Origin: Lepidurus packardi
Taxonomy: Eukaryota; Arthropoda; Branchiopoda; Notostraca; Triopsidae
Assembly (NCBI GenBank): GCA_023053545.1
Contig: JAKZAN010000001.1
Coordinates: forward strand, 13,036,024-13,100,023
DNA: 64,000 bases
Direction: 5' to 3'
Under the pieces are notes generated by a model. The model did not search any database. It was not told the origin of the DNA and saw nothing but the letters and a program-made list of their open reading frames with translations. Positions 12,101 to 24,147 of this stretch are shown piece after piece. The translations under genes were made by a program, and so were the position numbers. Each line of letters starts with the position of its first letter. Position 1 is the stretch's first letter.

Positions 12101-15100
12101 GTCTTTTTTTTTTTGGTGGCCATTGGAATACTACACATAAAGCTTGGACTATTAAGGGAAACTAAAGGTAAATGAACTCTCTTCTACATATATGTTATGT
12201 CCCATATGTCCAGACAAGCAGGCCACGAAATATCATCAACATATCATCCGAGTTCTGGCCGCAAAATTTAACGCCGGTGTCGCTGGTCAACCCCCTGCTG
12301 CTGATTTCCCGTCCGGGGGTTTAAAAGCTTATCCTGCCCTTGGTTTTTGCTTTTTGGCCCGGCCAAATTGTCTTTTCCAATCATCATTCTCCTAAATATA
12401 CATCAAGGGCACCGCAGGAGCTGAGGATGTCTGCGGCATCATTCGCTCCACCGCACGGGTGAGATCTATGCACTTCCTGTGCCTTTTGCCAACTTTGGTT
12501 ACAGTACTCTAAACTCCTGTATACTGTCTGTACCTACTTTCGGGGGGTGAAGTCCCCCAGATTTATGGATATATAAACAGTAGGACATAATCATGTGTGG
12601 CCAATAAAGCAGGTGAGATATAATGGGAGCTTGGTGGTTACGGTCAAGAGAAAAAGATCGTGGGAGGTCTGGGTGATTATTTTTTTGCACCCCCCAGCAG
12701 CCAGAAGAACAGCAAGAGCCCCAGTCACCTCACCGTCAGAACATAAATACCTCACACACTAAACAGGCTAATTAAGTCTGGTTGGGGCACAGAGAAACGA
12801 AAAAAACCTACATAAAAATTCTTGCCTGACAGCCTTACTATATGGCCTGCTTGAAAACCTGTAAAAGACAAGAAAGAAAAGCGGGGAAAATATAGTCCTT
12901 TTTTTACCCTCTACGGCTAATTCGACCGTGCATGGATGTTGATAATTCTTGTTACAACAAGAAAAAGAAGAGTCCCTAGCGGAAGGAAACTTAGGATAAG
13001 TTGATCGTAAGTTCGTCACAATAATCAACCATGCACGGTTTGACTCGTGCTGTATTAGGTCTGAATCACAGTATAAAGGTTTACATAGTAGGATAAGTTA
13101 GGACAATGTTAAGGCTTTCTGACGACTTGCTCGGTCTCAAGAGGATGTGGCAGTACACAGGAACTAAGGCGGGGATGGCTTCACAGACTTGCTCATCCTA
13201 CCCCAGAAGTAGGCATTCATAATCTACTAGGAAAAGGGTAAAAAGGGAAAAAAGGAAAAGGGAAAAAAATATTTACAAAACGAGGGACTAGCGACCTTTC
13301 TCGCGGGTACTCTAGGGAGTTTTGGCCTGACCTAAGATCCTACCTGCATTGTGCTTCGTAAACCGTCGTGACCTTTTTTGAACTGCACTGGGAGATTTGC
13401 GAATTTCCGCTTTGATTGGCCTTTTACTTGCATTTACGCTGGAGACCGAGAAAGTCGTCGGAAAACCTTAACATTGGAAGATAGCCATGTTATCTTACTG
13501 TGTAACCTTTATACTGTGGCCTGAATAGCGAGCACGCACATGGAGAAACATTATTACTTCTTTTTTCTTTTCTTTTTAAAGCTTCTTTTTAATACTCCAG
13601 AAAGCCCCAGCGAGTAAACGGTGACAGAATGAAGGAAGTGAAGCACATCTATGGGAAAAGGGAGAGAAAGAGGAGAAAAAAAGGAGCTTGCATGGTATCT
13701 GATTTAAAATGCAGCAACTCTCCCTGCCCTGTGGAGTAAAGAACGGGCGACTATTGTTGTGGAAAAATATGAAGCTCGTTTACTTTTACGCTGTTATCAC
13801 TTGGCCGTACGCTGGCAGTGATTAAATAACCCAATTTATTTCTGGCCCGATCTTTCTCTCGAGCATTGTCGTTTTCCTATGCAGTAACGGCACGAATAAC
13901 TGAGTAAACGAACGGGAAGAATCGAAAAATCTACTCAAGCTAACTCAGGAAGAGTAATTAAGGTGCACAGAATGAGGCCAGCGGCTACTAAGAGACTGCG
14001 AATGAGAAAAAAACAGAACCTAGAAGAAAAGAAGAAAAAATGGTATACAACGTTCCTTTTTTTTGCCCTGGCACGAACACGGCAGATCCGACGATCTTCT
14101 TCTAAGCCCTTCAGTGACAGGTTGACACCCTTGCTTCAGGAAAAGCCAAGTTTTTCACACAGCATGCATCAACTGTTATTCGAAGTCTTTCGTCACAAAA
14201 ACAAAACTAAAGTGCAAAAAAGTAGACTCAGAATAAAAGAAAATTACGTGTTGCCTTCACGCATGACAAATCGGACGCATTTAGATTGTGTACGACAGAG
14301 CCATACAGAAAGCAATGTAAACCTTGTTTTCCTTCATTTTTTATATATTTTTATTCTTAGTTGAATTATAATACAATAAACTTAAAAAAATAATAAAAAG
14401 GCACTCAAAAAACTTGTCTGAAAAGTGAAAAAGAAGCCAAAATAGCAGAGAGGCAATCATGCAAATCAAAAAGTTTGAGCCTGAGCAATAAAAGAATGAC
14501 GTTAAGTGGTGCCTGGTACTGGCTTAATTGGCGGCTGGGGAGAACGGGCCACGTGGTGACTGAAACTGCACAAACGCTGAACCAGCGTTTGACCTCTATC
14601 GACGCAGCGAAGGCGCGGGAGGGCGAAGGAGGGGATTGAGCCAAAGCGGCGAAGCATTCCTGGGTACACGAAGGTTTTAAGAAGACATTAAAGGGTCCCC
14701 CCCCTTGTTCCTTTTGCCTTGTGGCCCATAATACACAGAAGCCAAAAACTCACGAGGGCGAAATAACAAAGCTGACATATATGCAAAGGGAGGGGGGACC
14801 TTTGCATAAATTCCATACCGTCAATTTTGATGTTCTTCTCCCGTTCTGTGTCCCTCTCCTTCCAGCAGAGCTTTGCGAAAACATAGCCAACAAATGTGTA
14901 ACTTTTTCAGGCAAACCGCCCTTGTCGTAAAAAGAACCAAAGCGAAAGGGAAATAAAAACCTCCGCAACAAAAGTGAAAGAAAAACGCCTTTTCATAACA
15001 AAAACCTGACCTTAACTTTCATGTGGCTAAAGCAAACTGTACTAAGGTGGAGAGAGAGAGAGTCGCCAAGGTTAAGTTGATTTTTCTTTTATTTTAAATT

Positions 15101-15412
15101 GAGAGACGGGAAGGGACAACACACGGCAAATAGTTCCCTCTCGTTCAACTTGAATCAATAATAAGGGCTCTAGGATAACACAAAGGTTCCAGAAACGCCC
15201 GATAACTCAAATCGAAAAATAACAAACATGACTTGGTCAAAAACAAAATCGGGAAGAGTTGCTTTCGTGCTGTGCTGGAAAGCATCTCAGTTCTGCACAG
15301 TAAAAACTAAAATAAATAAAGGAAACCGATTCCCCAGATCCAAGATTTGACCAACTCTGCACCTCCGTTTACTAATAAAAACTCCCCGAGTTTCCTGCGG
15401 CCATATAATGAG
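9123..15412. other. Intergenic tract with low-complexity patches; no gene recognised
   Basis: It contains a very AT-rich block (about 10425-10520) bracketed by near-identical GTAAAAGTAAGAAA copies, a run of 16 G at 11160-11175, and a purine tract of A and G runs at about 13230-13269. Open frames of 60-133 codons are scattered on both strands. None has a recognisable domain or convincing codon pattern. Confidence 0.5.
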
Positions 15413-15727
15413 TTAAGGTTCCCGTATACCTTATCTTATTGAGGCGAAACCATCATAGATGGCACTGGCGTTTGTTATTGGTTCGCAAAAACCTTGCGTC
15501 AGAAAGCAAACAGAAAAAAGATTTTTAAAATATAGATAGGGAATTGCCTGTGAAGTTTTTTACGCTTGTTTGGCTTCTAAAAAGTACAACTTGTCACCAC
15601 CATTGGCTTTAGCAGCACAATATCCCGAATCAAGTCGTTGAAATTTCAAAACGGGGAAACAATAACAAACACAAGTGCCATCTGGGAGTCTTTCCCGTCA
15701 ATAAGCTAAGGTATACGGGAGCCATAG
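15413..15727. mobile_element. MITE-like element, family C copy 1 (GGCTCCCGTATACC ends)
   Basis: The left end begins TTAAGG then TTCCCGTATACCTTA. The right end, read on the minus strand, begins GGCTCCCGTATACCTTAGC. Similarity between the inverted arms continues for about 70 bases, including a shared AGATGGCACT block and TTTGTTATT. The interior shares an AGTCGTTGAA block with the 39.96 kb copy. No coding capacity is seen. The TTAA is clear on the left, while ATAG follows on the right, so the target duplication is decayed. Confidence 0.75.
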
Positions 15728-18700
15728 TTCTTGAAGCCATGTCAAACTTTAAAGGATAAAAAAAGGTCTTGTCTTTCTCCGGCCTAACAGAATTAGGTTT
15801 CCCACCTAATCCATTCTTGCCTTTTACATTTCTTTTGGGCCGTTATATAGTGCGCTAAATCTTATAAGTCGCCTCCCACCCTCACTCGCTCTTTTCCCCT
15901 TTTTAAGAGCACTGTTTCGAAAAACCCTATCCCGTACACGCCCTCGGTCCTCATTATCCTAGGCGACTTTGGTGACTCCCAGAAGGCATGTAAGAAAATG
16001 GCAAAGCCCCGTGTTCTGTAATGAGATGCTCAAGTGTAACGTTGTCTCTTTTTGTCGTCCCTAGGAAGCTGTGGGACCCGCATAGATTCTCCGCATCGTC
16101 TTTGGCAAGCCCCTTAGAGGTTCCTATGTGCCAACTAATATACATACTCCTTTTCGCTCTGCGGGAACTTAAGTAATAAGGGGTAGTTAATGTATGTAGA
16201 TTAACCCAACTAAAAGTTTCCCCTGACAACCTGTTCAATTCCGAAAAAGCTCAGAATTCTCCTGCATTTTGCATTTCACAAGTCGTGTTGTGTCGAAACA
16301 ACTCTGCGTTCTAGACAGTACAGTCTATATACACATAGAAAAAATCGCGAAAAAACTGTGCCAGAGTTTGGGCGGTTTTTTGCCCTCATCTTTCCTCGTC
16401 ATCTCGGCACCAACAAGAAAAACCTGTCATTACGAAATAGCAACAATAAAAACGGGCCAGTTCAACGTTCAACAAAAGCATTTGTTACACCCCAACTATA
16501 AGAACAGAACTGCAAACGACTCCTTTCTGTCTTGACTTTTTCAGAACAACTCTGGTCGAATTCAATGCCAATGCTCAGAAAAAAAAAAAAATTAGCGCGC
16601 ATATAGACAATCAACCCAAGATGGATTTCGGACTTGCCTGAGCAAACTTAGTCCCGTTTTTGCTGTAATCAGTTTTCCCAAGGCTCACTCTTTTGCGCCT
16701 GCAGCGTCATAGTCCCGCGTGAGTTATGAAAAACGCCCTGCTTTGAAATGGAAAAAAAAGGGGGGGGGGGGGGGGGTCGAAAAAAAATGGGACTTCACGA
16801 CTTGACTACACTCCAGACTCGTATAGCCAAGAACTGGATGTTCCCAGCCAGAGTTAAGTTTAAAAAGGAATAAAAAAGTGATTGTTATTCAGGCTCGTAT
16901 GCGAGATGCAAAAGGAGAAAATCGGCAGTTGAAAAGAGCGGTCGGTTAGGGGCGTCGGAAATGTACGGCACTGACCTTAATGCCATGTCCGTGACTAGAA
17001 ACTTGGAGCGTCACATTTTCTCTATTTTTTGTCTCCTATTTTTTTTTTTATTTTTTATTTAAAGTTGTTTTAGGTTTTCTACTCTGTTTGTCGGGAGAGA
17101 GAAGGGGGAGACAGCGAGAGAGGGAGTGATAGACGAACCAAAAGAACTTGGCCCCAATGCAGCGAAACGTTTTGGGGAGTTTGAAACTGAAACGTTCGTA
17201 ATACATGTTGTTCACGAAGTGGAAGCTTACAATACAGAAACAGTAACAGCTCAGCAGCAGCTGAAATGCAAAAGAGCCCAGATTCTCTTTAATGAGCATG
17301 TGGTGCTGGCGCTCTCGCTCTTCTTTCCAATTTTTCGCTCGGATTCGGATGAGACAGGAACCCTCTCCTCTCTTTTTTTAGGTAACATGAGACGACGCTG
17401 TTCCCTTACATCACACACATACACGCCGATCAAAGGATATAGCTTTTCGTATTTTATTTTTTTACTTTTTTTTATTCATGTTTGGTGTTGCAGTCGGGAC
17501 ACAAAGTTGAAGAGGAAAGGAAGACGGATTTGTAACTATATTGTTCATCAAGCTCATGTTCGCTAACTCGGTTTACCCAAATCGTGTGCTGGAAAATCCA
17601 CTCGAGCGATAATGACACTCGGTGGCTTGGGCACATAGCACAGAGCTGGAAGATTGCGTGATGCTGTGCTTTGACGAAAGGGTCCAGGCGCGTGCTGACA
17701 ATCACGGAGAGCAAATCATCAATCCCTCCCCACCCCATTGTCTTTCTTTTTTTACAGCTAATTTTTACCCTCTTGTAGGTTACATCTTTTAAATCTCTCT
17801 TGATCATGGCTGTTACGTTGCTGGGTGCATATAAGACGAATATAGCATCCGAACCAACACTCATCCCCCAGGGGTTACTAAAAAAAAGACACGCTGTTTT
17901 TCTCCGCTATGCCACCATTGTACACACATAGACCATACGCGCAGACACCTGAGAAAAGGGAGAGGATGTTTTTTAGGCAATCTTCGCTCAAGTTATCTGT
18001 TCATCTCCGTGTTTTGCAACGACTGCATACAACTATGTAGCTCCTGCCGAGTTTCCCGTCAAGGATTGAATTTGCTCCCGGAGCGAACTTTATCTCCGCC
18101 ACGGGGATTTTATTCCTTTTTCTTTTACTCCACACCCATGGCCCAACAACACTACACAGATATTAGCAATCCAACAACCATTCAAGCGACACAATCATTT
18201 AATATATGAGAAAACCGGCGGCAGGGCCAACCTAGTACTTCCCGAAAACTTTATGGATGAGAGAGGGAAATAGGAAAAAAAAGTTTGAGACCTCGACATC
18301 AAAGAAGTGTAAAGTTTTTTTAGTTCCTATTTTTTAACACATGGGACGCCCAAATAAGTGTCAGGATTATGAGGCTATTGGGATTTCAAGTCATCAAATC
18401 CTTGCGCGGAGAGAGAAAAAAATTGGAAAAAAGAAAAAGGCAATAGTCTTGTCAATTGGCAGACGTGTGTGATGGCCAACTTGGGATATGAAAGAGCCGT
18501 AGTCCAACAGAGCACTCAACAAAGAAAAGCTGTAAAAGTGGAGTTTAATTGAGAAATATTGAAGGAGAATCGCAAAAAACTACCGTGTCCTCGCAGTCTA
18601 GGGGGAAATCCATATACCGAACGGCCGTGTGAGCGAGCCAAGTTTTTAGGTCCATATACCGACAAATTTGGTTTGCGATACAGAACCACTTTGTCGGCAA

Positions 18701-19141
18701 TTTTCTTTCGCACACTTATGTCCCCCCTTTGACTGGACCAAAGGAAACTCAACCAATTACAGGCATTTTACTGCATGAATCAATCGATCTTTGACAATTA
18801 ACCCATCAAAATGACACGAAACTGATACTTCCAGGCGAAAGAAGTAAAAAAAAAGTAAAAAATAGATAAACCCCCTAGATTTGTTTAAGAAACCTGAATA
18901 TAAATAAAAATAAATAAGAAGAACACCCTGATTATAAAAAGCTAGGTTAAAAAAGTATACATACACAAAACTAAATGTGTAAAAAATCAACCTAAAAATT
19001 GAAAATATACAAGAAAATTGAATTCCAAACGCCTGAATATGTAAATAACCTGAAAAATATATACAAAAAGACTAAATATATGCGAAACATATCTATGGTT
19101 TTTATTTTAAAAATAAAAAAAATGGATACAAAAAATCCATG
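15728..19141. other. Intergenic tract; no gene recognised
   Basis: It holds a run of 17 G at 16760-16776 after a run of A, a GA-rich patch at about 17092-17127, and an AT-rich segment at about 18840-19135. The longest open frames (146 codons at 17126-17566 and 130 codons on the minus strand at 17472-17864) overlap on opposite strands and show no recognisable domain. Confidence 0.5.
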
Positions 19142-19384
19142 TTAAGGCTCCGGTATACTTTAGCTTATTGATGCGCAATAATCATAGATGGCGCTGAAGT
19201 TTGTTATGGTTTCGTCGAAGCCTTGCGTACCAAAGTAAAAAAAGAATAGATAGTTAGCCTGCCGGCATGCTTAAGATCACTGTCAAACAATTTGTTCAGT
19301 AAATATACTGATTTTCGCAAAAAGCTGTTCCGAAACTAACCAAGTTAACCGCCTATCCCCAGCTAAGGTATACGGGAGCCTTAA
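19142..19384. mobile_element. MITE-like element, family C copy 2, flanked by TTAA
   Basis: This is the cleanest copy of the family. TTAA at 19142-19145 is followed by GGCTCCGGTATACTTTAGC. The mirror end GCTAAGGTATACGGGAGCC is followed by TTAA at 19381-19384. The whole is 243 bases and non-coding. A TTAA target duplication is typical of piggyBac-like insertions, but the GGCTCC end is not a piggyBac end I recognise. The class is therefore left open. Confidence 0.8.
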
Positions 19385-21165
19385 AGCGCGTTATTGTTGG
19401 CCTCTAATGGCCTCATTGCGACAGCTTTAAAGCTTAAAGTTGTGAGTACGTTACGTTCTCACGTGACACCATATGTCATAGAGTACAAACCAAATTGCGA
19501 TCCCATTTCGTTTCTCCGCGCAGAAATTGTAACCTTGGTTGGGGACTTTTCCACACACACATCCATCCAAACCTCTAAACATGTATATGTCTTTTCCTTC
19601 ACTGTCATATGTGGCTGGGAGAAAATCTAGTACAAATTTGGTGAAGGGCAAAGTTCTCTCTCGAAATTTCATGCTTGATCATAATGTGCAGTCGTCGTTT
19701 TTGAAAAACATTAAAATCCCATTCCCGCCTCCCCCTTTCATACGTCTAGGCCCCAAGTACGTATGTACTTAGCACTTGGGGCCTTGCATGTTGATGGGGT
19801 ATTTGCTGTGGTCGTTGATGTGTGGTTCTTTCTGCTCCATAAAAACGTATAAATGACCCCCTTGTAAGCTATAAAAGCAAATCTAATTACCTTTCCTTCT
19901 GCTAATGTCCAAAGCGGAAAACAAAAAGCCAGGGCCGAAAAGAAAAGGAAAAGAAAAATCCAGCCTGTAACATGCCATAAGCAACAAGCGTTGCTTTCCT
20001 CTTGTCGGCGGGTATATTCTCGTTTATATGTGAGATAACCGGAAAGTGTGGTTTCATGATTTCACGCTTTCTTGCGTTAATAATTCTCTCACTTGGACGG
20101 ACATGTTTAACGCTGTAATAATGTTGCTGGGGCTTGTTTGTGGCCAGAGCGAGATACTGAGTACCTTGAGGGCGGGCATGGGCAATCACACAGGTGGTTA
20201 AACATCCTGATGACACCGTTATGTGCCCACTCGTCCAAAACTTGGTGTAGTTTGCTTTCATTACATTAACAGAACTATTCTTGAAGAGTGCCTTTTCCCT
20301 TTTCACTAAAACTTAAAAACCCCTCTTGCAAATGACATCGAAAGCGCATGTTTCTCTTCAAAAGTACATTCTTTTGGCATAATTAACCCCCGTCTTAAGC
20401 CAGGAAAGCTTTAAATGAAACTAAATATATCTCTACACGAGTCCTGTACAGTAAGGGAAAGGGGGGAATTGAGTACCCTCTATAACTGCTTGTTTCCTTT
20501 TGGGTTTTGAACTCGGGATCGTAAAAGTCAGTCTTGCAAGGAAAGGTTTTTGCAGCACTAAAAGTGCAACGCTGCACTGTTGCCGAAGCAACTCTGCTGG
20601 CTCTGCGGGGATGATGATGGGTTGCAGCATCTCTATCTATAAGGGAAGAAGAAACCTTTTGGTCTTTTCCGCCTCAGTCATTAAGTTTGGCCATTATAGC
20701 AACATTTCCTCAAGTGCAGACGCTCTGCACGCTAATGTGTGGTGTGTATGTGCCTTATGTAACAATGCTTTTTTGAATCAAAAGGCTTTGGCAGCCAGTC
20801 ACAAAGGATGCTTGTGTAACACAGTTGCCAAAAAAGCAGAAATCGGCTAACGACTCTAGCACAACTTCCGTTATTCAACCCCTTTCTGCTGTACACGTCC
20901 GAGGATGCCTTTCAAGACTCGGAGAAACCGGCATTCATATGGACTTCTCATCTTGAAAAAAAACCGGAACCTTTTTCCCTTTCGCTTTTTACGAGGTAAC
21001 GCAACTTGTCTGTGCCTTCCTGTGACCCCTTTTTACGCTATAAGCAACAGAGTCATCAACACTTTTATTAGCGGGACAGCTCTTACATCTTCCTGCTATC
21101 ACTGCTGCTACTGCTCAGCCACTCTTCTTTCACAACACATGGACAAAACAGCACTATCCTCCAAG
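19385..21165. other. Intergenic tract; no gene recognised
   Basis: Short open frames of 60-134 codons occur on both strands. None carries a recognisable domain. The right part leads into a duplicated segment that begins at 21166. Confidence 0.5.
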
Positions 21166-21597
21166 CCTTTTGCCAAAAAAGAAAGCCCCCGAGGGCAGAT
21201 ATACAGTACTTGCGACAAGAGCTTTAGACACCACCACGGACGACTCGACGAAAAAACTACAAACCCCTTAACCTAGCACTAACCTAACGTAGTCCTAACC
21301 TACTCCTTAAGTCAGGGTTTGTCGTCCTTATGTCGGGGTTCGTCGTCCTTATGTCGGGGTTTGTCGTCCTTATGTCGGGGTTCGCAGCCCTTCAGTCGAA
21401 GTCTATAGTCCTTAAGTCTGGGTTCGTAGTCCTTAAGTCGGGTGCGTCGTCGTCCTTGTGTCGCGTTGCCCCAAAAAGTCTTCTTATGGCGAGCGGGAGA
21501 GGAAAGGGAAAGGGACCTTGCTACAACCTTTTGCCCAAAAAGGAAACCCCCGAGGACAGATATACAGTACTTGCGACAAGGGTTTTGAACACCACCA
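21166..21597. repeat. Direct duplication of about 72 bases flanking a family B element
   Basis: A segment starting CCTTTTGCC and containing CAGATATACAGTACTTGCGA lies at 21166-21237. A close copy lies at 21527-21597, about 360 bases downstream, on the far side of the 21-base repeat array. A second, shorter echo (AAAAAGT then CTTCTT and a GGAGAGG motif) starts near 21474 and again near 21598, suggesting a roughly 122-base unit repeated in tandem. Confidence 0.8.
21235..21470. mobile_element. Family B inverted-repeat element, copy 1, with 21-base array
   Basis: The left end carries GGACGACTCGACG. It is followed by CTAACCTA-type telomere-like sequence (about 21268-21301), then a tandem array at 21307-21455 of seven units of 21-23 bases built on TATGTCGGGGTTCGTCG. 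The right end GTCGTCCTTGTGTCGCG is the inverted form of the start of other B copies. Because the unit is 21 bases, it stays open for 7-residue repeats in one frame; this looks like a by-product rather than a protein. Confidence 0.7.
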
Positions 21598-23268
21598 AAA
21601 AGTTCTTCTTGTGGCAGGAAAGGGAGAGGGATTGTTTGCATGAGCAATATATGCACCACATAGTCCCGGAAACAGGAAAACTTGGGCTCTATAAACTTGT
21701 CATGGAGACGAATAAATCATTCGTTAATGCTTTCCGGAGTGTATACGTCGTATTTTTAACATCGGTACGGACCCAAACTCAAATTTCTCTTAGGATATAG
21801 TACCCCGCAGCGCACAAGAGTTATTTCCCCAGTATACTATACCCACGGACTTGGAATGGAAGGGAATGACGCGATGTTAACGACAGGAACCCCCCCCCCC
21901 CCCCCCCCTATAAAAGCAAAAAAAAAAAAAAGAAAAAGTAGTAGGGAGATTTGGACTTGACTAAGCAGAAAAGTCTTGGGGATGCTCGCGAAATGTATTT
22001 TACGCGCCAGCTAACCCAGGGAGACCCATGGGAGTCCCACGTGAGTAAACTTGGTTTTGGCCATCATCTAATCTTTTGCGGCATCTCTGCACTCGAAAAG
22101 CAACAGCCTCATTTGCCTATTGTTGCCTTTAGGGGAGGAAGAGGGGGGAGGGGGTCTTTATCACGTGATACATGCAGCACGCACATTTATAGACCCCAGA
22201 GGCCTGAGGGAATATATGCACAGTCCTGAGATGCTACATTAAACAGATAAAGATAACATATAGCTTATTTAGCTACGGCGAACATTCCCGCCAACCACCC
22301 CCCCTTCAAGCTTTCATTTTCACCCCCCTCTATACGGTTATTTACATAAGGCTGCTGCGGCTGCTGTTGATATGCCACGATTCCCAACATTTCATGTTTG
22401 TGTAATATAGACCTCGCAGCTCAAAACTTGCATATTCAAAGAACCCCGATGCTCGTTCAGGAACAACAAGCAATGTATAGTACACTACTACTACAAACTT
22501 GACATGCAAATGAGTTGCGAGAATTATCTAGCTTTTCGATGAGGAAAAATGAAAGAAAAAAAAAAGGTCAGTCTCCCATGAAAAGGAAGGCCTGGGAGAA
22601 ATGCCTCCTCTTGTCTCTTTGACACTGACAAACAGAGGAACTATCTTCACGTCGTATCTAGAATTTACTTACCCCCCTCCCGTGACTGTACTGTTCTAGA
22701 ATCCTTAGTACACTGGTGGCTTTTGAGCTGTGTAAGTAGAAGATCAAAAACAGCATATAATAGTTGCTATATATTCTTTTTTTCTGTGTTCTATGCCTCG
22801 CCATGTCGTTTTACCCTTGGTATATACTCTTGGGGTCTCTTCCTTCTGTTGTGTGCAGCACTCGACATAATAGGCCTAGCTGGGGCCCATGTTGTCCAAC
22901 AAGGATAGACACTACGGGAGAACACGAACATCAAAAGCCAAATCAAGTCCTGAAAGAAGCCAAACCTCCTAAAAGAATGAAAAAAAAAAGCAAAAAGAAG
23001 GCTGAAGAGGTTAACATATATAATACGAGAAAGAATAAACGAGAGAGAAAATCCAAACGATGGAAGTAAAGACAACCGAATTTTCTTTCCTCAGTTCCCA
23101 GACCGGACGACATGGAATGAATGACGTGAATTATTGTTGCGACCATAGAGCAGCATGTATGACAAATCGTCGACCAGTAACATGCTGACGGGGCCAACAT
23201 AAACCGAGTTTAGGTTCTTGTTCCCGGACTGTTCACAAGAATAGAAAGAAATAAGGCTTGGGGATGTA
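21598..23268. other. Intergenic tract; no gene recognised
   Basis: It includes a run of 19 C at 21890-21908 followed closely by a run of A, and an A-rich stretch at about 22975-23055 that gives a lysine-rich open frame. No domain or splice-supported exon was found. Confidence 0.5.
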
Positions 23269-24147
23269 CAGTAGATGCCGTTTATTTTGATCTCGTTGGT
23301 CAAGTCAATACTGATTCCATCAAGTGGAGATTCCAATAACCGAAAACCGGAGATATGCAAAAGAATGCTCTGATTAATCGGCGTGTCAAGCAATGTTTTC
23401 TTTGTCTAGGTTCTCTATAAACCCACTATCGTTTACTTCGCCACGATTTTTCAACAATTTCGATAGAGATGATTAAGGAATTTCTAACTTAACGGCCGCT
23501 TCCCTTTGTGGCAAATCTTTTAAATCTAACTTGTCATAAGTTTCAATGATCTGCAACTTTTATTTGACATTTAAATCAAGTCTTTACTTGTTCGTCGCCA
23601 TTTTTGTATAACCACACGCCTAAATCTCAACTAACACAGCGCCTTTGAAGCCTATTCCTACGCTTAGGTAGGGTTCCCAACACGATACTTTTTCTAGTTT
23701 TCCCAGTCAATTACCGGAACTGGTCATTCAATTGAATAACCCGCTCATTTAATTGACTGAGGAGTTTAGAAGCGATTTCCCCTAAGCGCAGTAATAGGCT
23801 AGAAATGACAAGACAGGTCGAAACGACGTAAAAGCAATGTCATTGGTCAATCTGCAAAATCCACGTAGCAATCACTACTGTAGTTTCGTTACTATGTGAA
23901 GATTCTGTTGAAATTTATTCTAAGATCCGAAAGTGTGATTCCAATAACCGACCATGAAGCAATCACTAATACAGCTTCGTTACTGTATTGTGAAAATTCT
24001 TTCGAAACTGATTTTAACGTCCGAAAGTGTGATTCTAGTAACCGACTAAAATGCTATGAATTTATCATTCGAATCGGTCCTTTAAAATTTGATTCTACAA
24101 AGCGGCTGATTCTAATAACCCGTGATCACAATAAGTTGCGTCTACTG
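23269..24147 (-). mobile_element. Tigger/pogo-like DNA transposon relic, copy A1
   Basis: The element is 879 bases with inverted ends, CAGTAGATGCCGTTTATTTT on the left and its counterpart ending GCGTCTACTG on the right, each bordered by TA, the duplication expected of Tc1/mariner-superfamily elements. The plus-strand right part carries an internal duplication of about 90 bases: AATCACTA...CGTTACT...CGAAAGTGTGATTC occurs twice between about 23868 and 24055. The minus strand encodes a decayed transposase N-terminus. No room remains for a catalytic domain. Confidence 0.85.
23386..23601 (-). pseudogene. Transposase N-terminus remnant (CENP-B-like helix-turn-helix) in A1
   Basis: Reading the minus strand from ATG at 23601 gives a frame beginning MATNK and containing the helix-turn-helix pattern IIETYDKLDLKDLP then REAAVKLEIP and SSLSKLLKNR, as in Tigger/pogo/CENP-B N-termini. 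Stop codons interrupt the same frame after residue 5, again about eight codons later, and near the end of the second helix. The copy is dead. Confidence 0.8.

Noticed and set aside
17126-17864. Frames of 146 (+) and 130 (-) codons
   Set aside because: They overlap on opposite strands, include homopolymer stretches and show no recognisable domain.
21330-21800. 156-codon frame with repeating MSGFVVL-like units
   Set aside because: It is produced by the 21-base minisatellite of family B; the opposite strand is equally open, so coding is not supported.
22975-23069. Lysine/arginine-rich frame resembling a basic nuclear protein tail
   Set aside because: Explained by an A-rich tract; composition alone does not support a gene.
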